64,000 bases of DNA from Tsuneonella deserti (GCF_014644315.1 NZ_BMKL01000001.1:1065001-1129000); one strand, 5' to 3'. Shown: positions 1-10,292, counted from the stretch's first letter. The notes: generated by a model not told the origin, from the sequence alone. A program made the numbers and translations.

Positions 1-67
1 GGCGGTCAGCCAGCGGAACTTGCGGGAAGGGGCTGTACTTGACGCTCGGATTGCGGAGCATGGACAT
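1..67 (-). CDS. leuA: 2-isopropylmalate synthase, N-terminal 22 residues only (cut by window edge)
   Basis: Only the start is in the window. Read on the minus strand from an ATG at 67, it gives MSMLRNPSVKYSPFP and continues QVPLADR to the edge. This matches the family's N-terminal pattern (M-L-x-P-x-x-K-Y-x-P-F-P followed by L-x-D-R) of the larger alphaproteobacterial LeuA type, which condenses acetyl-CoA with 2-oxoisovalerate in the first step of leucine synthesis. A second in-frame ATG lies at 61. It is downstream of, and on the same strand as, the ilv genes that supply its substrate. With only 22 residues the call rests on this N-terminal signature and the context. Confidence 0.72.
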   Translation of the reverse strand, partial: MSMLRNPSVKYSPFPQVPLADR

Positions 68-269
68 GGCGGAACTCGCGACGCTTCGACTGTGGGGCGG
101 GTGGCCAATCGGCCAGTTACCCTTGGGAGCGCCCGGCGGGCCCCATTTGGCCGCGCGTCAGGTCACGCCCAAGGGCGGATAAGTCGAAGCAGGTCTAGCG
201 CGCGACGGGCCACGCCATGCTGCATGCGCGAAAAGACGCGCCGCCGCAAATGTTACAATTGCAACCGCT
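68..269. other. intergenic region between leuA and the YceI/I78 gene
   Basis: About 200 bases with no convincing gene. It holds a short inverted repeat (TGGCC-AATC-GGCCA) and GC-rich palindromic stretches, but no T-tract that would make a clear terminator. Upstream of leuA I could not find a leucine-rich leader peptide or a good -35/-10 pair. The 91-codon plus-strand frame crossing it has an arginine-rich composition typical of antisense reading and is not called. Confidence 0.5.
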
Positions 270-1142
270 TCAGCCGCAACGAGCGGAGCGGATGACGTCG
301 GTTCCCTTTTCCATCGTTACGTTGAGACGATCGGAGCGGTAGTCCATCGTCACGACGCTGTCGGGATAGAGCCAGCGTATCGACTTCGCGCCGGTCGCGG
401 CTTGGACCGCGGCGCGCACCTCGGGAGTCGCTTTCTTGCCGAACCAGGCGTTCGCCTTGTCCGCGCGGCAGGCATTGGCAGGCGGCTCGGCGGCGGGCTC
501 AGGCTCGCCGGCCGTCCTTTCGAACGCGGCGGTGAGATCCAGCTCGACCTCATCGGATACCAAGGGGATGCCGGTGGTGATGCCGAAATCGCTCCGCTTG
601 ATGAGGGCGCGTCCCGAAAACCCGACAGTCTCCTTGCCCATCATTGACCCGGCCCCGGTGAACCGCGCCTGGATCGCCACCGGGCGGGTATGTCCGTTTA
701 GCGTCAGGTCGCCGACGATATATGCGCCAAGCCCGTCGACGCTTGGCGAAACGCTGGTCGAGACGAAGCGCGCGGGCTGCGGGGAGGGGCCGAAGAAGTC
801 GGGCTTGCCGCCGTCCTTGCCCGGACGCAGCAAGTGGTCGTGCAGACCCTGGCTCGCGACGACGGGAGCGATCGGGATCGTCACGTCCACCTTGGCCGCG
901 GCCGGGTGCGCCGGATCGAGCGTGAGCGTGCCGGTCACGTCTCCGAACAATCCGAAATAGTCGCTGAAGCCGAGGTGATCGACCCGCCAGCCGACGAGAG
1001 TGTGATTGGGATCCGCCTGGTAGGTCCCGCCAGTCACGCGCGAGACATCCATCGCTCCCGGCTTTTCGGTCGGCATCTGGGCGACCGCGACACTGCCGAG
1101 GGCGGCAGCGGCGAGGAGTGTGATCGGCAGCAATCGGGGCAT
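270..1142 (-). CDS. YceI family protein fused to a C-terminal I78 peptidase-inhibitor domain
   Basis: Exported protein of 290 aa. A Sec signal peptide (cleavage near AVA-Q, residue 21) precedes a YceI lipocalin-like domain (about 35-212). That fold binds isoprenoid-like ligands in the periplasm. A Pro/Ala/Glu linker then leads to about 65 residues (224-290) with the I78 inhibitor pattern: a leading Cys, AWFGKK, IRWLYPD, VTMDYRSDRLNV and a terminal ARCG. The two Cys could form a disulfide. The start is ATG 1142, 7 nt after GGAG; a TTG six bases upstream is less likely. It sits between ilvC and leuA but has no evident role in amino acid synthesis. The fold calls are by motif; the ligand and target protease are unknown. 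Confidence 0.85.
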   Translation of the reverse strand: MPRLLPITLLAAAALGSVAVAQMPTEKPGAMDVSRVTGGTYQADPNHTLVGWRVDHLGFSDYFGLFGDVTGTLTLDPAHPAAAKVDVTIPIAPVVASQGLHDHLLRPGKDGGKPDFFGPSPQPARFVSTSVSPSVDGLGAYIVGDLTLNGHTRPVAIQARFTGAGSMMGKETVGFSGRALIKRSDFGITTGIPLVSDEVELDLTAAFERTAGEPEPAAEPPANACRADKANAWFGKKATPEVRAAVQAATGAKSIRWLYPDSVVTMDYRSDRLNVTMEKGTDVIRSARCG

Positions 1143-1203
1143 CGGCAATCTCCGGCAATGAGGCCGAAGATTGCCGCCGAAACGTGCCCAAGTCCACCGC
1201 GTG

Positions 1204-2235
<1,032 letters not shown>

Positions 2236-2330
2236 TCACTTTCGCATCCCCGCGGGGGATCGGTTGCAATCGTAGCTGTTCCCGGCCGCGCGGGAATGAC
2301 GACGTTTGTTTAGTCGCGACCAGCTGGACT

Positions 2331-2846
2331 TCAGGCTCCCTGCGCCCCCCGCATCATCCCGACGATGCCGGTGCGGCCAACCTCGACCAGACCCAACTCG
2401 CGCATGAGATGGACGAAGCTGTCGATCTTTTCCGGCGCGCCGGTAATTTCGAAGATGAAGCTTTCGGTCGTCGTATCCACGGGCTTGGCGCGGAAGATAT
2501 CGGCAAGGCGCAGCGCCTCGACCCGCTTCTCACCGGTCCCGGCTACCTTAACCAGGGCCAGCTCGCGCTCCACGTGCGGCCCTTCCTCGGTCAGGTCGAT
2601 GACCTTGTGGACCGGGATCAGACGTTCGAGCTGGGCGCGGATCTGGTCGATTACCGCGGGCGGTCCGTTGGTGACGATGGTGATCCGGCTGATCTCGTGG
2701 TTGTCCGAGATATCGGCCACCGTCAGGCTGTCGATGTTGTAGCCGCGCGCGGTGAACAGGCCGGCGATCTTGGCGAGGATGCCCGCCTCGTTGTCCACCG
2801 TGATGGCGAGCACGTGACGCTCCGCTTCGGCTTGCTTGATGCGCAT
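2331..2846 (-). CDS. ilvN: acetolactate synthase small (regulatory) subunit
   Basis: 171 aa, typical of IlvN/IlvH. It binds the catalytic subunit and gives valine feedback inhibition. The N-terminal ACT domain is clear (HVLAITVDNEAGILAKIAGLF, residues about 12-32, then RGYNIDSLTV). A C-terminal ACT-like domain follows with the AKPVDTTTESFIFEITG segment and an ELGLVEVGRTG ending. The ATG overlaps the ilvB stop by one base (TGATG), which implies translational coupling and a fixed subunit ratio. The symbol ilvH would be equally acceptable. Confidence 0.96.
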   Translation of the reverse strand: MRIKQAEAERHVLAITVDNEAGILAKIAGLFTARGYNIDSLTVADISDNHEISRITIVTNGPPAVIDQIRAQLERLIPVHKVIDLTEEGPHVERELALVKVAGTGEKRVEALRLADIFRAKPVDTTTESFIFEITGAPEKIDSFVHLMRELGLVEVGRTGIVGMMRGAQGA

Positions 2847-4594
2847 CAGACCAGCGCCTTCGCTTCGTCGTCGAGCGTCCCCGCCACCTTGTCTCCGTAA
2901 AGAAGCATGTCGGTGTGCGCCGCGCCGCTGGGTATCATCGGGAAGCAGTTCGCCTCTTTCGACACAAGGCAGTCGACGATCACCGGTCCATCATGGTCGA
3001 GCATCGCCTGAATGCCGGCGTCCAGCCCGGCTTCATCTGAAATGCGGATGCCCTTCCACCCGTACGCTTCCGCCAGCTTCACGAAATCGGGCAGGCTGTC
3101 CGAATAGGAATGCGAATAGCGGCTTTCGTAGGTGAGTTCCTGCCACTGGCGAACCATGCCCATGTATTCGTTGTTGAGGATGAACACCTTGACCGGCAAC
3201 CGGTACTGGCTGGCGGTGGCAAGCTCCTGGATGTTCATCTGGATCGATGCCTCGCCCGCGATGTCGATCACCAGCGCGTCGGGATTGCCGAGCTGGGCAC
3301 CGATCGCGGCGGGCAGGCCGTAGCCCATCGTGCCTAGCCCGCCGCTCGTCAGCCACTTGTTGGGCGCATCGAAGCCGAAGTACTGCGCCGCCCACATCTG
3401 ATGCTGGCCGACCTCGGTCGAAACGATCGGCGCGCGGTCGCGGGTGAGTGCGAACAGACGCTCGACCGCGTGCTGCGGCATGATCTCGGTTCGGGAAGGC
3501 GGGTAGGCCAGGGATTCCCGTGCCCGCCAGCCGGCGATCCGCGCCTTCCACTCGCCAAGGTCCTTCGCCCGGCGGCGGTCGCCCCAGGCGGTGAGCAACT
3601 GCTGGAGCACGGCGGCGCAATCGCCCACTAGCGCGACGTCCACCGGCACGATCTTGTTCACGCTGGCGCGGTCGATATCGATGTGGATCTTCTTGGAGCC
3701 CGGGCTGAATGCATCGAGGCGGCCGGTCACCCGGTCGTCGAACCGGGCGCCGATGCAGACCATCACGTCGCACCGGTTCATGGCCATGTTCGCTTCGTAG
3801 GTGCCATGCATGCCGAGCATGCCGAGCCAGTCCGGATGGTCGGCGGGGAATGCCCCGAGGCCCATCAGGGTGCTGGTGACCGGCGCGCCCGTGCGATCCT
3901 GCAGGACGCGCAGCAGCTCGCTGGCGCGCGGGCCGGAGTTGATCACCCCGCCGCCGGTGTAGAACACCGGCCGCTCGGCAGCCGCGATCAGCTCGATCGC
4001 CTGCCGAACCGAATCATCGGGCGCGGTGGTTGGCGGATTGAACCGGGCCGAGGGTAGGGGACCCGCCTCGCCACCGTGCCAGGTTGCCAGCGCCACCTGC
4101 ACGTCCTTCGGAATGTCCACCAGCACGGGGCCGGGGCGGCCCGTCGTCGCAATGCGGAAGGCTTCCTCGATCGTCGCCTGAAGGCGCGATGGGTCCTTCA
4201 CCAGGTAATTGTGCTTGGTGCAGTGGCGGGTGATGCCGATCGTGTCGGCTTCCTGGAAAGCGTCCGTTCCGATCAGGGGGGTGGCGACCTGACCGGTGAT
4301 GATCACCATCGGGATCGAGTCCATGAAGGCATCGGCGATGCCGGTCACCGCGTTTGTCGCGCCGGGGCCGCTGGTGACGAGGACGACACCGGGTTTGCCG
4401 GTCGAGCGGGCATAGCCTTCCGCTGCATGGGCGGCGCCCGCTTCGTGACGGACCAGGATGTGGCGAATGCTGCTGTGCGCAAACAACTCGTCGTAGATCG
4501 GGAGCACCGCGCCGCCGGGATAGCCGAACACGAACTCGACGCCCTGGTTGACCAGGGTTTCGATCAAGATGTTGGCGCCGCTGCGCTCTTCCAC
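2846..4594 (-). CDS. ilvB: acetolactate synthase large (catalytic) subunit
   Basis: 582 aa ThDP-dependent enzyme that condenses pyruvate with pyruvate or 2-oxobutyrate, the first shared step of branched-chain synthesis. The activator glutamate lies in [16 protein letters not shown]...[14 protein letters not shown], the central FAD-binding domain in the middle third, and the ThDP motif (GDGS-NN type) appears as [17 protein letters not shown]...[15 protein letters not shown]. The IAGEAS form, with Glu-Ala in place of the usual Asp-Gly of GDGS, is notable at the metal-binding motif. The start is GTG, 7-8 nt after AGGA. The symbols ilvI or ilvG are interchangeable on this evidence. Confidence 0.96.
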   Translation of the reverse strand: MEERSGANILIETLVNQGVEFVFGYPGGAVLPIYDELFAHSSIRHILVRHEAGAAHAAEGYARSTGKPGVVLVTSGPGATNAVTGIADAFMDSIPMVIITGQVATPLIGTDAFQEADTIGITRHCTKHNYLVKDPSRLQATIEEAFRIATTGRPGPVLVDIPKDVQVALATWHGGEAGPLPSARFNPPTTAPDDSVRQAIELIAAAERPVFYTGGGVINSGPRASELLRVLQDRTGAPVTSTLMGLGAFPADHPDWLGMLGMHGTYEANMAMNRCDVMVCIGARFDDRVTGRLDAFSPGSKKIHIDIDRASVNKIVPVDVALVGDCAAVLQQLLTAWGDRRRAKDLGEWKARIAGWRARESLAYPPSRTEIMPQHAVERLFALTRDRAPIVSTEVGQHQMWAAQYFGFDAPNKWLTSGGLGTMGYGLPAAIGAQLGNPDALVIDIAGEASIQMNIQELATASQYRLPVKVFILNNEYMGMVRQWQELTYESRYSHSYSDSLPDFVKLAEAYGWKGIRISDEAGLDAGIQAMLDHDGPVIVDCLVSKEANCFPMIPSGAAHTDMLLYGDKVAGTLDDEAKALV

Positions 4595-4633
4595 CGCTCA
4601 ATCCTTTCGTCGGCGGTCTAATCCGCCTCTTTC

Positions 4634-4671
4634 AAAAAATCGACCCGGCGCGGGGGGAGCGCGCCGAGTCG
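4634..4671 (-). terminator. intrinsic-terminator hairpin in the miaA-ilvB gap
   Basis: Arms CGACCCGGCGCG (4641-4652) and CGCGCCGAGTCG (4660-4671) pair over 12 positions with one mismatch and a 7-nt loop. On the minus strand the hairpin is followed directly by T6 (A6 at 4634-4639 on plus). It lies after miaA and about 40 nt before the ilvB start codon. It can therefore terminate miaA transcription, or act as an attenuator in the ilvB leader if transcription starts upstream of it. Confidence 0.75.
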
Positions 4672-4676
4672 AAAGA

Positions 4677-4690
4677 TGCTCTCGAGAGCA
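4677..4690. repeat. 14-bp perfect palindrome upstream of ilvB
   Basis: TGCTCTCGAGAGCA reads the same on both strands and lies between the miaA stop and the terminator-like hairpin. It could be an operator for the ilv operon, or a small hairpin in the leader RNA competing with the terminator stem. Its regulator is unknown. Confidence 0.5.
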
Positions 4691-4693
4691 ATC

Positions 4694-4722
4694 CGCCTAT
4701 GAGACACATTATGTCATGTCAA
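4694..4722 (-). promoter_or_regulatory. possible sigma-70 promoter for the ilvBNC operon
   Basis: On the minus strand a perfect TTGACA (4722-4717) overlaps the last miaA codons. At 17-nt spacing the -10 position reads TAGGCG, a weak match. If used, the transcript would begin just upstream of the palindrome and terminator hairpin, giving ilvB a leader of roughly 90 nt. The -35 is good and the -10 poor, so this is only a candidate. Confidence 0.35.
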
Positions 4723-5685
4723 GAGGACAAAAGGGAATAAAGTTTCAATTTTGTCGGCCCAACCAGAATCATCAACAGTGAATCTTGGCCAGTCCTCAGG
4801 TGGCTGGTTCCGGAACCAAGTGGCCTGCCGCTTGGCATACTGGCGGGTGGCGAGTTGGCCCTTTGCGATAGCCTCCTCCCGCGTGGTCAACCCTTCAAGC
4901 CATGCGGCGATCTCCGAAACGCCGATCGCCCGCATCACGGGGAGGGCCGGATCGAGCCTACGTGCCACCAGGGTCTCGACCTCTGCGACTGCCCCGGCAT
5001 CGACCATGTTGGCAAAGCGCCGATCGCACCGCCCGAAGAGCCATTCTCGCTCGGCAGTGAGGATGACCGGCGAAAGCGTGACCTCGTTCGCTATTCCTCC
5101 GGAGCGCCGGGCCTGCCAGTAAGCCAACGTTTTCCCCGTCGACCGCACGACTTCGAGTGCGCGGGCAACGCGCGCGGTGTCATTCGGCGAAAGAACCCCG
5201 GCCCGCTCCGGGTCCTCCTGCACCAGGGAGGCATGAGCCTCGCTCACGTGCAATTCCCGGACGCTGGTTCGGACCTCGGGATCGATGGGGGGCACGGGTG
5301 CGATGCCTTCGATCAGGGTGCGCAAATACAACCCTGTGCCGCCGACCAGGATCGGAAGCGCCCCCACCGCGTGTGCGGTGGTAATCTCGGCACGCGCGGC
5401 GGCCGCCCAGTCGGCGGCGGAGCATGCGGTCGCCCCGTCCCAGGCGCCGAATAGCCGGTGCGCAATGCCTTGCATCTCCTGCTCGGAGGGGCGCGCGCTC
5501 AGCACTGCAAGGTCGGCATACACTTGCGCGCTATCCGCATTGATCACCACCGATGCGAGCCCGCGCTTTGCGCGCGCGAGCGCGAGGCCCACTGCCAGAT
5601 CGCTCTTGCCGCTTGCGGTCGGCCCTGCGATGAGCGCCACCGGCGGTCGCTCGCCGCCCAATTCCGGAGGATTGTCAGTGCTCAT
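4714..5685 (-). CDS. miaA: tRNA dimethylallyltransferase
   Basis: 323 aa. It adds the dimethylallyl group to A37 of tRNAs reading UNN codons. The P-loop [15 protein letters not shown] (about residues 15-30), [11 protein letters not shown], the [13 protein letters not shown] segment and the C-terminal [14 protein letters not shown] tRNA-binding motif are in order. The frame stays open far upstream, but that part is antisense to serB. ATG 5685 fits the family N-terminus. The start lies 8 nt inside the divergent serB gene, so both 5' ends overlap and any promoter must lie inside serB. The 3' end overlaps the TTGACA element ahead of ilvB. Confidence 0.95.
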   Translation of the reverse strand: MSTDNPPELGGERPPVALIAGPTASGKSDLAVGLALARAKRGLASVVINADSAQVYADLAVLSARPSEQEMQGIAHRLFGAWDGATACSAADWAAAARAEITTAHAVGALPILVGGTGLYLRTLIEGIAPVPPIDPEVRTSVRELHVSEAHASLVQEDPERAGVLSPNDTARVARALEVVRSTGKTLAYWQARRSGGIANEVTLSPVILTAEREWLFGRCDRRFANMVDAGAVAEVETLVARRLDPALPVMRAIGVSEIAAWLEGLTTREEAIAKGQLATRQYAKRQATWFRNQPPEDWPRFTVDDSGWADKIETLFPFVLLT

Positions 5686-6562
5686 CGCGCGGCTGATAGC
5701 AGACCCGCTCGACCTGGACATACGGCTCGATGCCGCGATCGCCGCGCTCGAAGGCGAGGGACTGCGGGTAGCAGCTGCGGCGATGCTCGATTTTTGCGGG
5801 GACGTGCTGCAGCTCTCACTGCCCGAGGGCGATCCTGCCATTCTGCGCCGGGTGCTGGACGCCCACTTCGCCCCCTCCGATGTGCTAGTTTCGGCGCGCG
5901 ACATCTGCGTGCCGCGGTTGCTGGTTTCGGACATGGACTCCACCATGATCGGCCAGGAATGCATCGACGAACTGGCCGACTTTGCCGGCTTGCGGGACGA
6001 GGTTTCCGCCATCACCGAACGGGCGATGCAGGGCGAACTCGATTTCGCCAGCGCGCTGACCGAGCGCGTGGGCCTCCTCGCCGAGATGGCGGAGGACGTC
6101 ATCGAGACCTGTTTGACCGACCGGATCCAGCCGATGGAGGGTGCGCGCACGCTCGTCGCCACGCTCAAGTCGAAAGGATGCCGCACGGTGCTGGTGACGG
6201 GCGGTTTCCATCACTTCGCCGACCCGGTCGCTGCGCAGCTCGGTTTCGAGCATGTGGTGGCCAACCGCTTGGCGGTGGCGGATGGGCGGCTGACGGGAAC
6301 GCTCGCCGGGGGGATCACCGACAGTGCGGTCAAGAGGCAAGTGCTGATCGACGAGGCGGCCTTGATCGGGGAGGACGCGCCGACGCTGGCGATGGGTGAC
6401 GGGGCGAATGACATACCCATGCTGCAAGCGGCGACCTGGGGCGTCGCCTACCATGCCAAGCCCAAAGCGCGGGCCGTGGCCGATGGCTGGATCGACCGGG
6501 GCGACCTCACCGCGGTTCTCGAACTTTTCGGCATCCCGCGCGACGAATGGGTTGCGGGGTGA
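5678..6562 (+). CDS. serB: phosphoserine phosphatase
   Basis: 294 aa HAD-superfamily enzyme for the last step of serine synthesis. HAD motif I is [20 protein letters not shown] (Asp nucleophile), motif II is LVTGGFHHF, the conserved Lys lies in DSAVKRQVL, and motif III is [10 protein letters not shown]. About 75 N-terminal residues form the usual ACT-like regulatory part. The start is GTG 5678 with GGAGG at 5666-5670, 7 nt upstream; this SD lies inside the divergent miaA gene. Reading frames extending further upstream are antisense to miaA. The overlap of the two start regions is unusual and is listed as a finding. Confidence 0.95.
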   Translation: MLIARLIADPLDLDIRLDAAIAALEGEGLRVAAAAMLDFCGDVLQLSLPEGDPAILRRVLDAHFAPSDVLVSARDICVPRLLVSDMDSTMIGQECIDELADFAGLRDEVSAITERAMQGELDFASALTERVGLLAEMAEDVIETCLTDRIQPMEGARTLVATLKSKGCRTVLVTGGFHHFADPVAAQLGFEHVVANRLAVADGRLTGTLAGGITDSAVKRQVLIDEAALIGEDAPTLAMGDGANDIPMLQAATWGVAYHAKPKARAVADGWIDRGDLTAVLELFGIPRDEWVAG

Positions 6563-6595
6563 AACCTCTTCCCCTGCGAAGCGATAACGCTATAT

Positions 6596-6609
6596 TGACA
6601 TAGCTGTCA
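6596..6609. promoter_or_regulatory. inverted repeat TGACA-N4-TGTCA just upstream of coq4
   Basis: TGACATAGCTGTCA has perfect 5-nt arms and ends 14 nt before the coq4 ATG. A TATATT at 6591-6596 directly upstream could be a -10 element, which would place the repeat at the transcription start. It may be an operator, but no known regulator can be assigned from the sequence. Confidence 0.3.
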
Positions 6610-6623
6610 GTAGAGGCGCCGCG

Positions 6624-7463
6624 ATGACCGACCTGCAACCGCTTCCTTCGTCCGATCCATATCACGCGTGCGCCGCCGACGGCACGCTGTTCCGCAATCC
6701 GGCCCGGCGCCAGCCGAAGCGCGATGTGCGCAAGGCGCTGCGCAAGTTCAACGAGCTGATCAAGGACAAGGAGAACACCGCGCTGGTGTTCGAGATTTAC
6801 GAATCACTGCCTTCGAAAAGCTTCATGCCGCGTGCGCAGGCTCTCACCCTGAGCGAGCGCGGCGAGACGCTTCGCCGCGAGGAGCCGTTCCTGCCGCCGC
6901 TGCTCGACGATCATGCGGCACTGCGCAAGCTGCCCAAGGGCTCGGTCGCGCACGCCTATTGCGACTTCATGGAGAGCGAGGGGCTTACCGCCGCAGGACT
7001 CGTCGCCGAATCCGAGAAGAACGGCCGTCCGCATTACGATGACCTCATCGAATGGTACGGCTTCCGCCAACGCGACACGCATGACCTGATGCACGTACTG
7101 ACCGGCTATGGCCGCGACGCCTTGGGCGAACAGTGCGTGTTGCTGTTCACCCACGGCCAGCAGCCGGCGGCGGGGCACCTGCTGCTCGGTTATGCAGGCG
7201 CGCTCAACATCGTGAAGACGGTCAAGAGCAAGGCGCCGGTGTTCCGCGCGGTGCGTGAAGCGCATCGCCTGGGCAAGGCGTGCCCGCCGCTGGTGCACAT
7301 GTCGATCCGCGAGCTGCTGGCGATGGATCTCGCCGAAGCGCGCGCGAAGCTCAACATAACGACGCCGGTCTGGTACCGGCGCTGCCACCAGATCTGGCGC
7401 AGCGAGGGCGTCGATCCCTACGACCTGCTGGCGAAGCAGGCCGTGGAAAAGCTGGCGGCCTAG
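6624..7463 (+). CDS. coq4: Coq4-family ubiquinone biosynthesis protein
   Basis: 279 aa soluble protein. The diagnostic Coq4 metal motif HDxxHx11E is intact as HDLMHVLTGYGRDALGE (about residues 151-167), followed by a long helical C-terminal half. In eukaryotes Coq4 is tied to removal of the C1 carboxyl of the quinone ring and organises the Q-synthesis complex. Alphaproteobacterial homologues are thought to act in Q synthesis too. GAGG stands 7 nt before the ATG. The gene is alone on its strand, abuts purL tail to tail with no gap, and follows serB by 61 nt. No other ubi gene is visible nearby. Confidence 0.85.
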   Translation: MTDLQPLPSSDPYHACAADGTLFRNPARRQPKRDVRKALRKFNELIKDKENTALVFEIYESLPSKSFMPRAQALTLSERGETLRREEPFLPPLLDDHAALRKLPKGSVAHAYCDFMESEGLTAAGLVAESEKNGRPHYDDLIEWYGFRQRDTHDLMHVLTGYGRDALGEQCVLLFTHGQQPAAGHLLLGYAGALNIVKTVKSKAPVFRAVREAHRLGKACPPLVHMSIRELLAMDLAEARAKLNITTPVWYRRCHQIWRSEGVDPYDLLAKQAVEKLAA

Positions 7464-9653
7464 TTACGCCATCCAGTCGCGGAAGAAGCTCTCGCTTGCC
7501 TCGCGCAGGTCGCTGAGCGCGACGGCCTGTTCCCCGATGACGAGGGAATCACCGCCAGTGGTTCCGATCCTCTCGAACGGCACCTTTGCGCGATCGAGTT
7601 CGACTCCCGGCGCGAGTGTGACGAGATAGCGCCCCTGGCTTTCGTTGAAGGCGAAGGCGCTGGTCATAGCGTCGACAGTCGCGCCGATCCCGCCAGCGAG
7701 CGCCATTTCCGCCAACGCAACCAGCAAGCCGCCATCGCTGACGTCGTGAACAGCGGTCACCTTGCCATCGGCGATGAGTTGGCGAACGATCTCTCCGTAA
7801 AGCCGCTCGTCCTTCAAATCGACGCGCGGCGGATCTCCGTCCTCGCGGCCGTGGATCTCGCGCAGCCAGAGCGATTGGCCGAGTTCGGGATAGTGGGCAC
7901 CGATCGCCAGGATCGTTTCGCCTTCGGTCTTAAATGCAATGGTCGCCATCTGCGCGTAATCGGCGATCACGCCGACGCCGCCGATTGCGGGGGTGGGCAG
8001 GATCGCGCTCCCGCCACCGGTCGCCTTGCTTTCGTTGTAGAGTGATACGTTGCCGCTCACGATCGGGAAGTCGAGCGCGCGGCAGGCGTCGCCCATGCCC
8101 TCGAGGCAACCGGTGAGCTGGGCCATGATCTCCGGCCGCTGCGGATTCGCGAAATTCAGGCAGTTGGTCACCGCCAAGGGCTTCGCGCCGACCGCGCACA
8201 GGTTGCGGTATGCCTCCGCGATCGCCTGCTTGCCGCCTTCGTAAGGGTCCGCATAGCAATAGCGCGGGGTGCAGTCGGTCGTCATCGCCAGCGCCTTGCG
8301 CGAGCCATGGACGCGGACCACCGCGGCGTCGCCGCCCGATAGCTGAAGCGTGTCCGCGCCGACCTGGCTGTCGTACTGCTCCCAGATCCACCGCCGAGAG
8401 GCGAGGTCGGGGCAGGCCATCAGCTTGATGAGGTCGGATGCGATGTCGCCGCCTTCAGGCGCCTCGCCCAGCGGAGCAACCTTGGCCCACGCTTTGTACT
8501 CTTCGCGGCTCATGGCCGGGCGGTCATACAGCGGCGCGTCGGCGGCGAGCGGACCCAGGGGGATGTCGCACACGATCTCGCCCTGCCATTCGAGCACCAT
8601 GTGCCCGGTATCGGTGACCTCGCCGATTACCGCGAAATCGAGTTCCCACTTGCGGAAGATCGCCTCGGCCTCCGCCTCGCGGCCGGGCTTCAGGACCATG
8701 AGCATCCGCTCCTGGCTTTCCGACAGCATCATCTCGTACGGCGTCATGCGTTCTTCGCGGCAGGGGACGTTGTCCATCACCAGCCGGATGCCGGCCTTGC
8801 CATTGGTCGCCATCTCGACGCTGGAGGAGGTGAGGCCTGCCGCGCCCATGTCCTGAATGGCGACGATCATGTCGGTCGCCATCAGTTCGAGGCAGGCTTC
8901 GATCAGCAGCTTCTCGGTAAACGGATCGCCGACCTGCACGGTCGGGCGCTTTGCCTCGGCATCGTCGCCGAAGTCGGCGCTGGCCATAGTCGCGCCGTGA
9001 ATGCCGTCGCGCCCGGTCTTGGAACCGACATAGACGATCGGATTGCCCACGCCGGTGGCGGCGGAGTAGAAAATGCGGTCGGCATCGGCGACGCCCACCG
9101 TCATCGCGTTGACCAGGATGTTGCCGTCATATGCTTTGTGGAAGTTCGTCTCGCCCCCCACGGTCGGCACTCCCACGCAGTTGCCGTAACCGCCGATGCC
9201 GGCGACGACGCCCTGGACGAGATGCTTCATCTTCGGGTGGTCGGGCCGTCCGAACCGCAGCGCGTTCATGTTGGCAACGGGGCGCGCGCCCATGGTGAAC
9301 ACGTCGCGCAGGATGCCGCCGACGCCCGTTGCCGCGCCCTGGTACGGCTCGATGTAGCTCGGATGGTTGTGGCTCTCCATCTTGAAGATGGCGGCCTGTC
9401 CGTCGCCGATATCGATGACGCCCGCGTTCTCGCCCGGTCCGCATATCACCCACGGAGCCTCGGTTGGCAGCTTCTTCAGGTGGATGCGGCTCGACTTGTA
9501 GCTGCAGTGCTCCGACCACATGACCGAGAAAATGCCGAGTTCGACCAGGTTCGGTTCACGCCCCAACGCGTGCAGGACGCGGTCGTATTCCTCGGGGCTG
9601 AGCCCGTGCGCTTCGACGACTTCGGGGGTGATGGGGGCGGGGCTGTTCGACAT
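7464..9653 (-). CDS. purL: phosphoribosylformylglycinamidine synthase subunit PurL
   Basis: 729 aa, the small-type PurL that works with separate PurS and PurQ. It carries out ATP-dependent amidation of FGAR to FGAM in purine synthesis. The N-terminal region has EHCSYKSSR and [12 protein letters not shown], followed by the paired AIRS-like domains ([27 protein letters not shown], then [23 protein letters not shown]) and [15 protein letters not shown] repeats near the C-terminus. purS and purQ are not in the window. The gene ends flush against coq4 and starts 124 nt from the divergent YbjN-like gene. Confidence 0.97.
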   Translation of the reverse strand: MSNSPAPITPEVVEAHGLSPEEYDRVLHALGREPNLVELGIFSVMWSEHCSYKSSRIHLKKLPTEAPWVICGPGENAGVIDIGDGQAAIFKMESHNHPSYIEPYQGAATGVGGILRDVFTMGARPVANMNALRFGRPDHPKMKHLVQGVVAGIGGYGNCVGVPTVGGETNFHKAYDGNILVNAMTVGVADADRIFYSAATGVGNPIVYVGSKTGRDGIHGATMASADFGDDAEAKRPTVQVGDPFTEKLLIEACLELMATDMIVAIQDMGAAGLTSSSVEMATNGKAGIRLVMDNVPCREERMTPYEMMLSESQERMLMVLKPGREAEAEAIFRKWELDFAVIGEVTDTGHMVLEWQGEIVCDIPLGPLAADAPLYDRPAMSREEYKAWAKVAPLGEAPEGGDIASDLIKLMACPDLASRRWIWEQYDSQVGADTLQLSGGDAAVVRVHGSRKALAMTTDCTPRYCYADPYEGGKQAIAEAYRNLCAVGAKPLAVTNCLNFANPQRPEIMAQLTGCLEGMGDACRALDFPIVSGNVSLYNESKATGGGSAILPTPAIGGVGVIADYAQMATIAFKTEGETILAIGAHYPELGQSLWLREIHGREDGDPPRVDLKDERLYGEIVRQLIADGKVTAVHDVSDGGLLVALAEMALAGGIGATVDAMTSAFAFNESQGRYLVTLAPGVELDRAKVPFERIGTTGGDSLVIGEQAVALSDLREASESFFRDWMA

Positions 9654-9777
9654 GGCCGCCGCTTAGCGCCAGTGCCGGAAAGGCGCGAGTCCCAATGGCA
9701 TGTTGCCGATGGATGGATGCGCGCTAGAACAGTTCAGGGGCGCCTGCCGGCAGCGGCACGGAAAAGGGGATTGCACG

Positions 9778-10245
9778 ATGTTCAAACCGGTCTGCGCGCT
9801 GCTTGCCGCGCTTGCCTCTGTAGCGGCAATGCCGGCATCCGCGGCCGAGGTTCGCGCGCAGGATGTCGCATCGGTGGTTACGGCGATGAAGAAGGCGGGC
9901 TACAAGGCCGACCTGACCCAGGACGGGGTGGGCGACCCGATGATAACCAGCGCGCTCGATGGCACCAAGTTCGTGGTCCTGTTCTACAACTGCACCGAAC
10001 ACGTGGACTGCCGCACGATCCAGTTCAGTACCGGCTACACCGGCTCATCCGCCGATGTGAACGACATGAACAAGTGGAACAGCAGCCAGCGGTTCGGTCG
10101 TGCGTATATCGACGATGAGGGCGATCCTGCCCTGCAGATGGATATCGATCTCGACGACGGCGGAATCAGCCAGGCCCTGTTCGAGGACAACCTGGAATTC
10201 TGGGCCAGCCTTGTTCCGCGGTTCGAGGACGCTATCGGCAACTGA
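9778..10245 (+). CDS. exported YbjN-domain protein
   Basis: 155 aa with a clear Sec signal peptide (about residues 1-23, ending MPASAAE). The mature part matches YbjN-like proteins: VASVVTAMKKAGYKADL, FVVLFYNCTEHVDCRTIQF with two Cys, and a C-terminal helix FEDNLEFWASLVPRFEDAI. YbjN domains resemble type III secretion chaperones, but their role in periplasmic versions is unknown. The ATG at 9778 follows GGAAAAGGGGATTGCACG. The in-frame upstream ATG (9700) would destroy the signal peptide. It is divergent from purL. Confidence 0.75.
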   Translation: MFKPVCALLAALASVAAMPASAAEVRAQDVASVVTAMKKAGYKADLTQDGVGDPMITSALDGTKFVVLFYNCTEHVDCRTIQFSTGYTGSSADVNDMNKWNSSQRFGRAYIDDEGDPALQMDIDLDDGGISQALFEDNLEFWASLVPRFEDAIGN

Positions 10246-10292
10246 CCGGAGAGCGGCTTGACCCGCGCTGGCGCGGAAGCCAAACCGCGCCA

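Noticed and set aside
20..295. 91-codon plus-strand frame at the left edge
   Set aside because: Arg/Ser-rich, antisense to the leuA start and to the end of the YceI/I78 gene, and without an SD.
5686..6186. N-terminal extension of miaA by 167 codons
   Set aside because: It is antisense to serB and Ser/Arg-rich without family similarity.
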